A stretch of 64,000 nucleotides of DNA from Bradyrhizobium sp. (GCF_016213215.1 NZ_JACRAW010000163.1:62001-126000), one strand, 5' to 3'. Numbered from the stretch's first letter, positions 55,790 to 64,000 are shown. Numbers and translations: made by a program. The notes: generated by a model not told the origin, from the letters alone.

Positions 55790-56398
55790 TCACGCGGCCT
55801 CCACGTGATAGCCCAGCCATTGCTTGACCCTTGCGTCGGGGTCGGCGTTCTGGGTGACGTCGCTGACGACGGCGATGGAGTCGGCGCCGGCGGCGAAAAT
55901 CTCGGGCGCGTGCTCGAACTTGATGCCGCCGATCGCGACCAGCGGGATGGTGCCGACGCGCTTCTTCCATTCGGTGATCTTGGCAATGCCCTGCGGCGCG
56001 AACCGCATCGACTTCAGCGTGGTCGGGAAGATCGGGCCCAGCGCGACGTAGTCGGGCCTGGCGGCAAGCGCGGTCGCCAGCTCCTCGTCGTCATGGGTGG
56101 AGATGCCGAGCGTGAGCCCGGCATCGCGGATCGCCTTCAGGTCGGCATTGACGAGGTCTTCCTGGCCGAGATGCAGGTGTTTTGCCCCGGCGACGATCGC
56201 CGCGCGCCAGTAATCGTTCACAACGAGTTTTGTCGGCGTACCCCGCGTCACGGCGAGCGCATCAGTGACGATCTGGAGCGACTGCGCGTCGTCGAGATTC
56301 TTTGCGCGCAACTGGATGGTGCCGACGCCGAGGCGGGTGAGCCGCGCCACCCATTCGACGCTGTCGACGATCGGGTAGAAGGGATCAGGATACGGCAT
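55790..56398 (-). CDS. thiE: Thiamine phosphate synthase
   Basis: A 202-aa TIM-barrel enzyme joining HMP-PP and thiazole phosphate to thiamine phosphate. Family motifs are QLRAKNLDD (usually QLR-K), the HLGQEDL segment, ISTHDDEE, DYVALGPIFPT and the phosphate-binding VAIGGI. ATG 56398 gives the family length; the start overlaps the end of thiG by 14 bp, so the two are coupled. Confidence 0.92.
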   Translation of the reverse strand: MPYPDPFYPIVDSVEWVARLTRLGVGTIQLRAKNLDDAQSLQIVTDALAVTRGTPTKLVVNDYWRAAIVAGAKHLHLGQEDLVNADLKAIRDAGLTLGISTHDDEELATALAARPDYVALGPIFPTTLKSMRFAPQGIAKITEWKKRVGTIPLVAIGGIKFEHAPEIFAAGADSIAVVSDVTQNADPDARVKQWLGYHVEAA

Positions 56399-57167
56399 GC
56401 CAGAACGGGGTCCCAACGACAGGGGTGGACGGGGAGGCGAAGTCGCGGGCTTCCATCAAGCCCGCCTCAAAGGCGGCGCGGCCGGCGTCGATGCCGAGGC
56501 GGAACGCCTTGGCCATGGCGACGGGGTCAACGGCCTTGGCGATCGCGGTGTTGAGCAGTACGGCGTCGAAGCCGAGCTCGAGCGCCTGCGCCGCGTGCGA
56601 CGGCGCACCCAGGCCGGCATCGACCACCAGCGTGATATCGGGCAGGCGGTCGCGCATCAGTCGCAAGGCATCGCGGTTGATGATGCCCCTGGCGCTGCCG
56701 ATCGGAGCCGCCCACGGCATCACCACCTTGCAGCCCGCATCGACCAGGCGCATCGCCACCGAAAGGTCCTCGGTGCAATAGGGGAACACCTCGAAACCGT
56801 CCTTGATCAGGATATTTGCCGCCTCGATCAGGCCGACGACGTCGGGCTGCAGCGTGTCGTTGTCGGCGATCACCTCGAGCTTGATCCAGGTGGTGCCGAA
56901 CAGTTCGCGCGCGAGCTTTGCGGTGGTCACCGCTTCGCGCACGGTGCGGCAGCCGGCGGTGTTCGGCAGCACGGTGACATCGAGCTCGCGGATCAGTTTC
57001 CAGAACGCATCGCCCCTCTTGCCGCCGGCCGCTTCGCGCCGCACCGACACCGTGACGATGTTGGCGCCTGAGCTGCGGATCGCGGCTTGCATGATCGCAG
57101 GCGAAGGATACAGCGCGCTGCCGATCAGAAGGCGCGAGGGAAATTCCTTGCCGTAGAAGTTCACCAT
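56385..57167 (-). CDS. thiG: Thiazole synthase
   Basis: A 260-aa TIM-barrel enzyme making the thiazole of thiamine from DXP, dehydroglycine and ThiS thiocarboxylate. The Schiff-base Lys lies in WIKLEV; VDAGLGAPSHA and GFDAVLLNTAIAKA are conserved. Here ATG 57167 (MVNFYGKEFPSRL) is preferred, with GGGAAAA upstream; ATG 57185 is formed by the end of the adjacent repeat. The 146-bp thiS-thiG gap contains that repeat. Confidence 0.93.
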   Translation of the reverse strand: MVNFYGKEFPSRLLIGSALYPSPAIMQAAIRSSGANIVTVSVRREAAGGKRGDAFWKLIRELDVTVLPNTAGCRTVREAVTTAKLARELFGTTWIKLEVIADNDTLQPDVVGLIEAANILIKDGFEVFPYCTEDLSVAMRLVDAGCKVVMPWAAPIGSARGIINRDALRLMRDRLPDITLVVDAGLGAPSHAAQALELGFDAVLLNTAIAKAVDPVAMAKAFRLGIDAGRAAFEAGLMEARDFASPSTPVVGTPFWHAVS

Positions 57168-57180
57168 TTCAGTTTTCCCA

Positions 57181-57295
57181 GTCATTCCGGACGGTCCGCG
57201 AAGCGGACCGATCCGCTATCTCGAAGTTGCGACGCAAGTTTCTCAGATGTGCAATTGCACATCTTAGCTCGATGCTTCGCATCGCCCGGAATGAC
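57181..57295. repeat. Palindromic repeat, family E, in the thiS-thiG gap
   Basis: Bounded by GTCATTCCGG and CCCGGAATGAC, with inner GGTCCGCGAAGCGGACC and GATGTGCAATTGCACATC hairpins. It is related to the 31458-31556 element and lies inside the thiamine operon immediately before thiG. Confidence 0.85.
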
Positions 57296-57311
57296 GGCAC
57301 AAAGCCCACCA

Positions 57312-57509
57312 TCACCCTCCCTGGCGCGGCGTGATGATCTCGATCTCGTCGCCGGCTTTGAGCGCCGTCTCCGCCCAGCGGCTTTTCGGCACCACATCGT
57401 AGTTCAGCGCGATCGCGAAATGGGTGCCCTCGTATTCAAGCTCGTTCAGCAGCGCATCCACGTTGTGCGAATTGACCTCGCGCAGCTCACCATTGACGAT
57501 CAGCCGCAT
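57312..57509 (-). CDS. thiS: Sulfur carrier protein ThiS
   Basis: A 65-aa ubiquitin-fold sulfur carrier ending in the required Gly-Gly (ITPRQGG). The N-terminus MRLIVNGELREV is typical. Its C-terminal thiocarboxylate donates sulfur to ThiG. The start lies within the end of thiO (10-bp overlap), so it is coupled to thiO. It is easy to miss because it is short and lies in a longer open frame. Confidence 0.93.
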   Translation of the reverse strand: MRLIVNGELREVNSHNVDALLNELEYEGTHFAIALNYDVVPKSRWAETALKAGDEIEIITPRQGG

Positions 57510-58516
57510 CGCATCACCTCGTTGTCGATCATGCCGCGCTCGACAAATCGCAGCGTCAGCTCGGCCAGCGCCGGGGCCATCAGAAAGCCGTGGCGATAGA
57601 GGCCATTGACCGCGATGTTGCTGCCGCGAACGGAGATGCGCGGCAAATTGTCGGGATAGGCGGGGCGCAGGCCCGAGCCGAATTCGACGATGCGGGCTTC
57701 GGCAAAGGCAGGATGCACCGAGTAGGCGGCGCCCAGCAGCTCCAGTGCCGAGCGGACGCTGACACCCCAATCTTCCGTCTCGATCGAGGTCGCGCCCAGC
57801 ATGAACACGTGGTCCTCGCGCGGGATCACGTAGAGCGGCCAGCGCGGATGTATGAGGCGCACGGGCCGCGCCAGCTCGACCTCGTCCGTCTCGATCAGGA
57901 TCATCTCGCCCTTGACGCCGCGCAGCTCCGGCTCCTCGTCGCGCGCTCCCAGCCCGCGGCAATCGATCACGATGCCGTCGAGATCCTTGGAGTTCACCTC
58001 GCTGTTGAAACAGACGGTGCCGCCGGCGGCGCGGATGCGCTCAAGCAGCTTCGGCAGTACGCGTCGTGGCTCGACATGGCCTTCCGCCGGGAAGAACAAT
58101 GCATCGCGGAAGCGTCCTTCGAGCGATGGCTCAAGCCCGGCAATGCCCGTCGCATCGAGCCGTTGATGGTCCGCGGTCATTTTGGCAAAGCGCTCGAAAT
58201 CGTTGCGTTCGCGCGCATGAGCCACGACGAGGGAGCCGTTGAAGGGCGTATCCGGCAATTCGCGTCGCCAGATGTCGAGCGAACGCAGCCCCAGGCGGCT
58301 GATGATGGGTTCGGCGACTTCCGCCTCGCAATAGGGCGCGAGCATGCCGCCGGCCCAGTAGCTGGTGGAGAGCGCGAGTTGCTCGTCGCTGCGCTCGTGC
58401 AGGGTCACGGCGTGCCCGGCCTGGGCGAAAAGCAGCGCCTGCCAGGCGCCGGCGATGCCTGCGCCGATGATGTGAACCGGGGAATCCCCCCGGGGCCGTC
58501 TGGTGTTCTGGTGCAT
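57500..58516 (-). CDS. thiO: Glycine oxidase ThiO
   Basis: A 338-aa FAD-dependent amine oxidase that oxidises glycine to the dehydroglycine used by ThiG. The dinucleotide motif is VHIIGAGIAGAWQALLFAQAG; SYWAGGMLAPYCE and the C-terminal GLRPAYPDNLPRI and NGLYRHGFLMAP are ThiO-like. The ATG at 58516 lies five bases after AAGGGA, which is the 3' strand of the TPP riboswitch P1 helix. It is the first gene of the thiOSGE(C) operon. Confidence 0.93.
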   Translation of the reverse strand: MHQNTRRPRGDSPVHIIGAGIAGAWQALLFAQAGHAVTLHERSDEQLALSTSYWAGGMLAPYCEAEVAEPIISRLGLRSLDIWRRELPDTPFNGSLVVAHARERNDFERFAKMTADHQRLDATGIAGLEPSLEGRFRDALFFPAEGHVEPRRVLPKLLERIRAAGGTVCFNSEVNSKDLDGIVIDCRGLGARDEEPELRGVKGEMILIETDEVELARPVRLIHPRWPLYVIPREDHVFMLGATSIETEDWGVSVRSALELLGAAYSVHPAFAEARIVEFGSGLRPAYPDNLPRISVRGSNIAVNGLYRHGFLMAPALAELTLRFVERGMIDNEVMRCG

Positions 58517-58521
58517 CCCTG

Positions 58522-58642
58522 TCCCTTCGCCGGCATGACCCGGATCAGGTTCAAAGGGTCACCGCGGTCTCTCGGCTGGTCGCCTTCCCGGCGGCGCCTC
58601 GAGCTTGCGGTATCTCAGCTCCTCCTTCGGAGCTCCCCTCGG
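58522..58642 (-). promoter_or_regulatory. TPP riboswitch (THI element)
   Basis: On the minus strand the leader reads from GAGGGGAGC (5' P1/P2) through CTGAGATACC, the THI-box core, to ACCCTTTGAACCTGATCCGG, GTCATGCCGGCG and the closing AAGGGA. These are the conserved pyrimidine-sensing and pyrophosphate-sensing arms. It regulates thiO and presumably all the following thi genes. The closing AGGGA is also the thiO Shine-Dalgarno. Confidence 0.95.
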
Positions 58643-58757
58643 AACAGCGCTAATGTAAGCGTAGGCGACGCTGTGTCAACGCATGCCCGGGCGTGATACC
58701 GGGCATGCACCGGATTTGGCACTGCGAAATAGCGGCCGGGCATGCCCGGCCCGGCGT

Positions 58758-59300
58758 TCACCAGGCCGGAACCTGGGCCCGGGCGTTGTGGATGTGCTTC
58801 GCCGCCCGTCTTGGCGCAGCCGTGCCCACCGGCGGCATGGGACTGCCGTTCGGATCGATCCCGGCTGCCACCTGAGGCTGCCGGGCGGACTCCAGCCGCT
58901 GGCGCTTGGCGGCCGCGTAATAGCCGCTCGCATAGTACCGCACGGCGAGGGCATGATTGCCGTTGGCAGCGCGGTAGGCGCCGGCGAGATATTTCACTGC
59001 ATAGGTCAGATTGGTATTTGGATCGCGCAGGCCTGCGGCATCGCCGGTGTAGCCGACACCGCGTGCCGTCGCGAGCTTGATCTGCATCATGCCGATCGTT
59101 CCGCCGCGGCCGACAAGGTGCGGCTGGTAACGGCTCTCGCGGATGATGACGCGATGCACCAAGGCTTCCGGCACGCCGTTGGCGCGGGCATGGGTTGCGA
59201 CCAGATCGGCATAGTCAGCCTGTCCGGCCGAAGCGTTCGGCGCAAATGACAGCGCCACCACGGCCGCCAGCGAGACGGCAATAAGAAGTGAAGATTTCAT
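58758..59300 (-). CDS. Soluble lytic transglycosylase-like protein (SLT domain)
   Basis: A 180-aa secreted protein: signal peptide to NASAG, then an SLT/goose-lysozyme domain with catalytic Glu55 in IIRESRYQP, GGTIGMMQIKLATARGVGY and NLTYAVKYLAGAYRAANGN. The C-terminal 50 residues are Pro/Arg/Ala-rich and unstructured. It would cleave peptidoglycan locally, as in secretion-system-associated enzymes. GAGGGACA precedes the ATG. It is downstream of nothing obvious on its strand. Confidence 0.88.
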   Translation of the reverse strand: MKSSLLIAVSLAAVVALSFAPNASAGQADYADLVATHARANGVPEALVHRVIIRESRYQPHLVGRGGTIGMMQIKLATARGVGYTGDAAGLRDPNTNLTYAVKYLAGAYRAANGNHALAVRYYASGYYAAAKRQRLESARQPQVAAGIDPNGSPMPPVGTAAPRRAAKHIHNARAQVPAW

Positions 59301-59572
59301 TAAATGTCCCTCAAGTTCGCAAACAACCTGCGCCCGAACGCGTTAGGCATTGTGATTCGAGCGAACGCCGGGCTGTGGTGTGGCCAAAACCGGGTTTGTC
59401 GCTTTTGTTCACCCCATGTTGGCGTTTGCCGTCATTACGACTCAATCTGCTCTTTTGATTCGCATCGCGAGCGATCTGCTCGTCGCGACAGCGAGCCTGT
59501 CGGATTTCTTCATCCAGACAAATTCGTCCCACACAAATCAGCAGATGAGCGTGAGGCAAAGGGAGACGCGCG

Positions 59573-59773
59573 ATGGCAAGAGTTAGCGTAAGCCACATCC
59601 CGACACAAAATCCTTGCGCGCAATGCGGCAGCCCGATCGCGCTGCCGGAATGGACCGAGGCCGGCGAAGGCCGCGTTTCTTATCTCTGGCATTGCCGCGC
59701 CTGCAACTATCGCTTCGAAGCGATCGCCATCTACGAGCAATCCGACACCGAGTCCCGACCGCTGGCCGCCTGA
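59573..59773 (+). CDS. Small zinc-ribbon protein
   Basis: A 66-aa protein with two C-x2-C pairs, CAQC (PCAQCGS) and CRAC (WHCRACNYRF), forming a probable zinc ribbon. AGGGAG precedes ATG 59573. Function unknown; similar 60-70-aa zinc proteins are frequent in Bradyrhizobium. Confidence 0.7.
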   Translation: MARVSVSHIPTQNPCAQCGSPIALPEWTEAGEGRVSYLWHCRACNYRFEAIAIYEQSDTESRPLAA

Positions 59774-59911
59774 ATCGCCTCGCTAGGCGCCGAGCGGCGA
59801 CTACTGCCGCACTCGCGTCATGAACGAGTAGCTGTCGGCGAGGAACCTCGTTGCAGGGGTTCCGCTCGTGATCTCATGATCCGGAATTCAAGCTGCTTCG
59901 CCAGCGGGGCG

Positions 59912-59937
59912 GGAACCGTCTTGCGCGCTGCAACGTC
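59912..59937 (+). promoter_or_regulatory. Possible EcfG-type general stress promoter
   Basis: GGAAC, a 17-base spacer and CGTC lie 78 bases before the PRC-barrel gene. The EcfG consensus is GGAAC-N16/17-CGTT, so the -10 side has one mismatch. This is a weak candidate. Confidence 0.25.
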
Positions 59938-60014
59938 GAAATTGCCGCACGCAAGGAACTGCATGCCGAGCGTCGTGGTTCTCCCGTCATCAATTTCGAT
60001 TGGAGGAGAACCAA

Positions 60015-60542
60015 ATGTTGATGAAATCGATCACCGCCGGCCTGGTGGGCTCCGCGTTGTTCGCGACCGCTGCTCTCGCTCAGCAGACCCCGACGGCCCC
60101 GTCCGATACCCCCGCGAAATCCGAAATGAAGGCGGAAACCCTCTCGCCGCAGTCCGTCCAGGGCGATTGGCGCGCCTCCAAAGTTGTCGGATTGAAGGTC
60201 TATAACGAGGCCAACGAGAACGTTGGCTCGATCAACGATCTCTTGATGGAGAAGGGCGGAAACATCAAGGCGGCCGTGATCGGCGTTGGCGGCTTCCTCG
60301 GCATGGGTGAGCACCTGGTCGCCGTGCCGTTCGACAAGCTGAAATTCTCCAACCAGCCGATCACCTATACGGGCGCGCAGAGCACCCCCAGCCGCCCGGC
60401 ATCGACCACGACGACGGGCGCTGCGACCACCACCAGCCCGGCGGCCTCGTCGAGCGCGTCGAAGTGGTACCCGGACCACGCGGTGTTCAACACCACGAAG
60501 GACGAGCTGAAGAAGCTGCCCGAGTTCAAGTACACGGAGTAA
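60015..60542 (+). CDS. Secreted PRC-barrel domain protein
   Basis: A 175-aa protein with a signal peptide (MLMKSITAGLVGSALF to AALAQ) and a PRC-barrel domain (about 50-115: WRASKVVGLKVYNEANENVGSI, LLMEKGGNIKAAVIGVGGFLG, VAVPFDKLKF). A Ser/Thr/Ala linker and a charged C-terminus (KKLPEFKYTE) follow. ATG 60015 has GGAGGAGAA at six bases; the upstream TTG at 60000 lies in that site. Exported PRC-barrel proteins in rhizobia are often stress-induced. Confidence 0.85.
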   Translation: MLMKSITAGLVGSALFATAALAQQTPTAPSDTPAKSEMKAETLSPQSVQGDWRASKVVGLKVYNEANENVGSINDLLMEKGGNIKAAVIGVGGFLGMGEHLVAVPFDKLKFSNQPITYTGAQSTPSRPASTTTTGAATTTSPAASSSASKWYPDHAVFNTTKDELKKLPEFKYTE

Positions 60543-60567
60543 CCGTTCGACGGTTTTGTCCTGAAGG

Positions 60568-60594
60568 GCCGGGGCGGCGTTGCCGCCCCGGCCA
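60568..60594 (+). terminator. Strong hairpin after the PRC-barrel gene
   Basis: A perfect 12-bp stem GGCCGGGGCGGC/GCCGCCCCGGCC with a GTT loop lies 26 bases after the stop. It has no U-run, so it may be a terminator of the GC-only type or a 3'-end stabiliser. Confidence 0.6.
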
Positions 60595-60725
60595 TTGATG
60601 CTCGATTTGCTCTCTCCCGCGTCTCACCCAAGGGCCCATCCTTACAGCGGCCATATCGTGATGTTAGGTTCGGGAGCGGCAGGGAGCGCCCCTGCTTCCT
60701 GCAACACACCGAACGGGAGGACGAG

Positions 60726-60941
60726 ATGACCGAGAGCGTCTACAAAGTTATCGAACTGATCGGTACCAGCAAGGAATCCTGGGAGAAGGCTGCCGCGGCC
60801 GCGGTCGAGCAGGCGGCGAAATCTCTTCGCGATCTTCGCGTCGCGGAAGTTGTTGAACTCGATCTGCAGCTCGATTCCAAGGGGAAGGTTGAGGCCTATC
60901 GGGCTAAACTCAACGTCTCCTTCAAATTCGAAGGCACGTGA
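60726..60941 (+). CDS. Dodecin family protein lacking the flavin-stacking Trp
   Basis: A 71-aa dodecin: beta strand MTESVYKVIELIGTS, helix ESWEKAAAAAVEQAAKSL, and two further strands (VAEVVELDLQL and VEAYRAKLNVSFKFE). Classical flavin-binding dodecins have a Trp at the position of Val39 (LRVAEV versus LRWFEV) and Gln at the position of the Arg in AYRAKL. The fold and dodecamer interface look intact, so it is a dodecin-like protein whose ligand may not be riboflavin. GGGAGGACGAG precedes the ATG. Confidence 0.88.
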   Translation: MTESVYKVIELIGTSKESWEKAAAAAVEQAAKSLRDLRVAEVVELDLQLDSKGKVEAYRAKLNVSFKFEGT

Positions 60942-60978
60942 CCTGTGTCGTTGCGCCGTCGTGATGCACTGAATGGAC

Positions 60979-61003
60979 GCTCTCCCCGCAATGCGGGGAG
61001 AGC
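60979..61003. terminator. Hairpin between convergent dodecin and DUF4403 genes
   Basis: A perfect 11-bp stem GCTCTCCCCGC/GCGGGGAGAGC with an AAT loop, placed between two convergent genes. It would act in both directions; U-tracts are absent. Confidence 0.6.
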
Positions 61004-61053
61004 AATGTTCGCAAGAACCTATCAGCGCATGCGAGCGAAAACGAGGAAGCCGC

Positions 61054-62622
61054 CTACAGTTCCGGCAGCTTGGTCACGTAGACGTTGAGCGTGCCGCCGG
61101 CTTCCGCAGTGACGCGCAGGGTCTTTGAATCGAAGGCGATATCGGCAAGCCGCAGGCTGTCGACATTGGCTTCCACCCGCACTCCGTCCTCGTTCTTCTG
61201 ATAGTCGGCAATCGCTTCGGCGATCTTCTTCTGGGCGTTTATGGCGATCGGCTTGAGGTCGAAGGTCGCCTTCTCGACCAAAGCGCGCTGCAGATGCGGC
61301 ACCGCTGCCCGCGCCGCGGCCCCGAGCAATCCGAAGGCGGCCTCGGACTCGACGGCGAGCTGGATGTCGGCAAGCCGCAGCGTCTGCTGCGCCTGGTCGA
61401 GCATCGGCCGGCCCCAGATGTGCACCGTGGCATCAGTGCCGAAGCCGAAGAAGCTCTTCTTCTCCTTGGCGCGGACCAGGAGCGAGATCAGGAGTCGCTC
61501 GCCGGACGGCGTCACGCTGGCGCGCTTGATTGTGACGTCGACCGGGCCGGAGCCGTCTTCCGGATAGGTGTGGCCGACGAGTTGGGCCTCAATGATCTTG
61601 TTGAGCTCGGTGAAGGGCATATCGATCGGCACGCCGATGCTCACGCCCGTTCCCGTCGGCGGCACGATCGATATCTTGTCAGGGAAGGGACACTCGGGTT
61701 TCGTCGGCGTCGACGTCACGCGCGTCTCCGCCTCGATGCCCATCGCGAGCGTGACCGCGGAGGAGTCGACACGCGGCTGCGCGGCGATGGCGCGGGTCGG
61801 CCGCATCTCCAGCCAGAGCGGCGGAAGCGATCCGGACGTGCCGATCCCCTGCAGGGGGATCGAGCGACACGCCTTGGCCCACTGCGCCTTCGCGTTCTGC
61901 CGGAGCGTCGGGTCGTTGCGGATGCGCTCGCCGACCGCATTGAGCTGCTCGCCGACCGTCCTGTCGATCAGCGGCTTGACCTGGCCCGGCACGTTGACGC
62001 GGGCGCCGGCGACCGAAAGATTGGTGTCGCCGAGGTTCACCTGCGCGCCGAAATTGGGCTCCAGGTGCCAGCCGGCTGCGAGCTTCGGGCGCGAGGTGAT
62101 GATCACGTTGCCCTTGATCTCGGCGCTGGCGTTGATCTGCTTGATGTTGACCTCGCCGATCTGCTTGGCGGCGTTGTTGCCGAGCACGCTGCCCAGCGCC
62201 TCGCCGAGCGCGCCGGTGGCCTTGGCCGACAGCGATCCGGTGACGTTGAGCCTGCCGGTGAGCGGCGTCGTAAGCGAGAGCACGTCCTTATCGCCGGTCG
62301 CGTTGATCGGCCCGCGCAAGGCGGTCCAGCCGATGTCGGCGTTCTGCATGATCTGTGAGATCGGGTTCTCCGCCTTGCCAGCGAAATTGCGCGGCGTTGC
62401 GCGCTCGGCAGCTTCGCGGACCGCCGACAGCGCGATCGCGACCGGTGCCACCACGATCGAGCTGCGCGAGGCCGATGGCAGCGGCTCAAGTTGCGCCAGC
62501 ACCGGCCCAGGGGTGGTGTCGCCCGGCGCCAGCCAGTCCATCACCTTCAGGCTCAGGAAAAACGACCCCACGACCACCGCGACCGCGATCAGGATCGTCT
62601 TGAGATTGAACGTCAGGCGCAT
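61054..62622 (-). CDS. DUF4403 family protein
   Basis: A 522-aa membrane-anchored periplasmic protein. After the N-terminal helix (MRLTFNLKTILIAVAVVVG) the body is beta-rich and repetitive, matching DUF4403 in length and in patterns such as RSSIVVAPVAIALSAVREAAE and NADIGWTALRGPI. The domain resembles lipid-binding SMP/BPI-like folds, so a role in lipid handling at the envelope is possible inference. ATG 62622 is preferred; a start at 62652 adds ten residues. Confidence 0.8.
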   Translation of the reverse strand: MRLTFNLKTILIAVAVVVGSFFLSLKVMDWLAPGDTTPGPVLAQLEPLPSASRSSIVVAPVAIALSAVREAAERATPRNFAGKAENPISQIMQNADIGWTALRGPINATGDKDVLSLTTPLTGRLNVTGSLSAKATGALGEALGSVLGNNAAKQIGEVNIKQINASAEIKGNVIITSRPKLAAGWHLEPNFGAQVNLGDTNLSVAGARVNVPGQVKPLIDRTVGEQLNAVGERIRNDPTLRQNAKAQWAKACRSIPLQGIGTSGSLPPLWLEMRPTRAIAAQPRVDSSAVTLAMGIEAETRVTSTPTKPECPFPDKISIVPPTGTGVSIGVPIDMPFTELNKIIEAQLVGHTYPEDGSGPVDVTIKRASVTPSGERLLISLLVRAKEKKSFFGFGTDATVHIWGRPMLDQAQQTLRLADIQLAVESEAAFGLLGAAARAAVPHLQRALVEKATFDLKPIAINAQKKIAEAIADYQKNEDGVRVEANVDSLRLADIAFDSKTLRVTAEAGGTLNVYVTKLPEL

Positions 62623-63404
62623 CGTTTCCCGCGGGACTGATTCAAGCCGCAAATTCTACAGGGCGGGGGAGGGCGAAGCTAGGGAGGGCGGGGCCGTGAG
62701 ACCCCTCCTTTGAGCGCCCCAAAGCAGGCGCCCGGCGCGATCGGAATTCGCAGGCGTGCGCGCGGGGATTTTTTGACGTTCCGGTGGCCGGGTTCTCCAC
62801 CTGCCTCCCCGGATTCGCGGGCGCACGGCCCCCGATCTTTGCGCGAATCACCTTGTCAAGAATTGACGCGTTCAATTCCCGGTGCATGCTCACCCAATGG
62901 GACTCAATACGCGTACGCGGCTGGCCCGAATGAGTAGCGGGCACTACTGCTTGATCCGGGACTTGGGCTTGGTCAAGGGTGGCAAGGGACTGAGGCACCA
63001 TGAGGTCGTGTTGGACCTTTCGTGGCGTGGTCTCTTTCGCGCAGTGAAATCCCACCTGCACGTGAACCGATCCGAACAAAGGCCTTTGCAGGCCGATGAG
63101 GTCAGTCCGATCCGGGCGACGTCGGTTGCCGGAAGCAAAGCGGACTAAGGTACATCCGCTCAGCCATTTTCGAGTGCAGTCAGCTGCTCGGCATCCAAGT
63201 GTGGTTGGCCCGGTGATACGGGTGATAGCCCGAAAGGGGCTCGCGCCAGTGATCAAGCAAACGCCACCAGAACTGGTGTTGATCCATTACACATGGCGGC
63301 CTGCCTTGGACACGTCTCCGTGTGGTTCATTGATCGCTTGATCTTGATCAATCGTTGCGATCTGGAATTCCGCAGTGTGGTCGCGGGGGCGGATGGAGGG
63401 CGGA
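62623..63404. other. Gene-free 0.8-kb region
   Basis: No supported gene. A minus-strand open frame (to about 63256) has no family signature and a composition unlike the neighbouring proteins. Around 62900-63120 the plus strand reads like coding debris without a start signal. No strong repeat is seen. Confidence 0.45.
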
Positions 63405-63860
63405 ATGCCCTTGGCCCGCTACTTTATGTTTGTCGGCGGAGCATTGCTCGTGCTGCTGATGATTTCGAATGCATATCTGCCAAAAGCGCCCGTCGCGGAT
63501 AGGACAGATTTCAAGCCGCCAGTCGTCCTCATCCACTCCGACCGCAAATGGCCGGAGCGCGTTGTTTACGATACCGGCCTTGCGACGATCGTTCCTCCGC
63601 AGGTCGAGACGATCGTTCCTCCGCCGGTCGAGAAGACGGAGGCAAAGGTTCCGGTGATGCGTGCCGATGCCTCGCCCGACACGCGGGCGCGTGAGACACT
63701 TGCGCGGTTGCAGCCCTCCGATGCCAAACAGCTACAATTGTCGGATGCGAAAAAGCGGGAACGGCTGCAACACCAGCGCAAAATTGCCAAGAGGCGCGCG
63801 GCGCTGCTTCGAGGACCACCGCGGTTTGGGTTTGATAACTATATCTGGTGGACAGAGTAA
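63405..63860 (+). CDS. Membrane-anchored hypothetical protein
   Basis: A 151-aa protein with one N-terminal helix (FMFVGGALLVLLMISNAYL) and a polar C-terminal region of Pro, Lys and Arg. A tandem 18-bp repeat encodes TIVPPQVETIVPPPVE (about residues 62-77). GGAGGGCGG precedes ATG 63405. Proteins ending RFGFDNYIWWTE-like are familiar Bradyrhizobium orphans. No function is proposed. Confidence 0.65.
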   Translation: MPLARYFMFVGGALLVLLMISNAYLPKAPVADRTDFKPPVVLIHSDRKWPERVVYDTGLATIVPPQVETIVPPPVEKTEAKVPVMRADASPDTRARETLARLQPSDAKQLQLSDAKKRERLQHQRKIAKRRAALLRGPPRFGFDNYIWWTE

Positions 63861-63995
63861 CCTCGCCCGCCTGCAAAACGTTGAACCGGTGATCGAGATC
63901 TTTCGTTAAGGGGCAGGCTCGCTGCCACATTCGCGACGGCATCCGGCGCGATGCTGCCGCGGCCCCAAGGTCAAACAGTCGGAAGGAGGAGCGCA

Positions 63996-64000
63996 ATGAG
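63996..64000 (+). CDS. Start codon of the next gene (cut by window edge)
   Basis: An excellent Shine-Dalgarno AAGGAGG at 63983-63989 stands six bases before ATG 63996, and the window ends two bases after that codon. Confidence 0.45.

Noticed and set aside
62642..63256. A 204-codon minus-strand open frame
   Set aside because: No domain, no start signal, and mixed composition; kept only as an intergenic description.

Overview
The window is high-GC alphaproteobacterial chromosome. Gene content, protein style and palindromic repeats point to Bradyrhizobium or a close Nitrobacteraceae relative. Markers are a Liv-type ABC cluster beginning with an acyl-CoA ligase, Irr/ICE-like boxes before bfd and bfr, a Trp-less dodecin, many short Gly/Tyr/Pro-rich secreted proteins, and several families of short inverted repeats. 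I see no rRNA, tRNA, CRISPR array, prophage or intact classical IS. Genus assignment is inference from family knowledge, not a search.

Layout. 0.4-3 kb: an MFS transporter and a secreted serine hydrolase. 3.2-10.5 kb: a co-oriented cluster of AMP-forming acyl-CoA ligase, livG, livH, livM, livJ and livF, fitting uptake and CoA activation of a carboxylate. 10.5-12.9 kb: a sparse, decayed-looking stretch with a truncated outer-membrane protein gene and a small periplasmic Cache protein. 12.9-20.7 kb: a 1122-aa zinc-ribbon/adenylate-cyclase/ATPase/TPR protein facing an RND efflux pair. 21-28 kb: two small genes, an atypical mandelate-racemase-family enzyme, an AraC regulator, an SMP-30 lactonase-like protein, a GNAT and a GMC oxidoreductase. 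27.9-28.9 kb: no convincing gene, but a strongly palindromic element. 28.9-33.8 kb: MoxR ATPase, GlsB, a CoxE-type VWA protein, two sulfurtransferases and a membrane-anchored Pro/Ala-rich protein. 34-42 kb: L,D-transpeptidase, epimerase, 2-hydroxyacid dehydrogenase, EttA, a UPF0114 protein and a lytic transglycosylase. 42-49 kb: small secreted proteins, bfd-bfr, P450, a Fis-type regulator and an SDR. 49.4-53.6 kb: J-domain protein, a REP-associated tyrosine transposase between two identical inverted REPs, further REP copies, RidA and small secreted proteins. 53.6-58.7 kb: thiamine operon thiO-thiS-thiG-thiE-thiC behind a TPP riboswitch. 58.7-64 kb: SLT lytic transglycosylase, zinc-ribbon protein, PRC-barrel protein, dodecin, DUF4403 protein, a small membrane protein, and the first codon of the next gene.

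Recurrent theme. At least seven families of palindromic repeats occupy intergenic gaps, including gaps inside the thi operon and in the coxE-rhodanese-sseA run. One seems to supply the start codon of the GNAT gene. The best candidates for follow-up are the RAYT/REP cluster (49.9-53.5 kb), the multi-hairpin element at 28.1-28.7 kb, the racemase-family enzyme with a substituted catalytic set, and the thiO riboswitch whose terminal stem contains the Shine-Dalgarno sequence.
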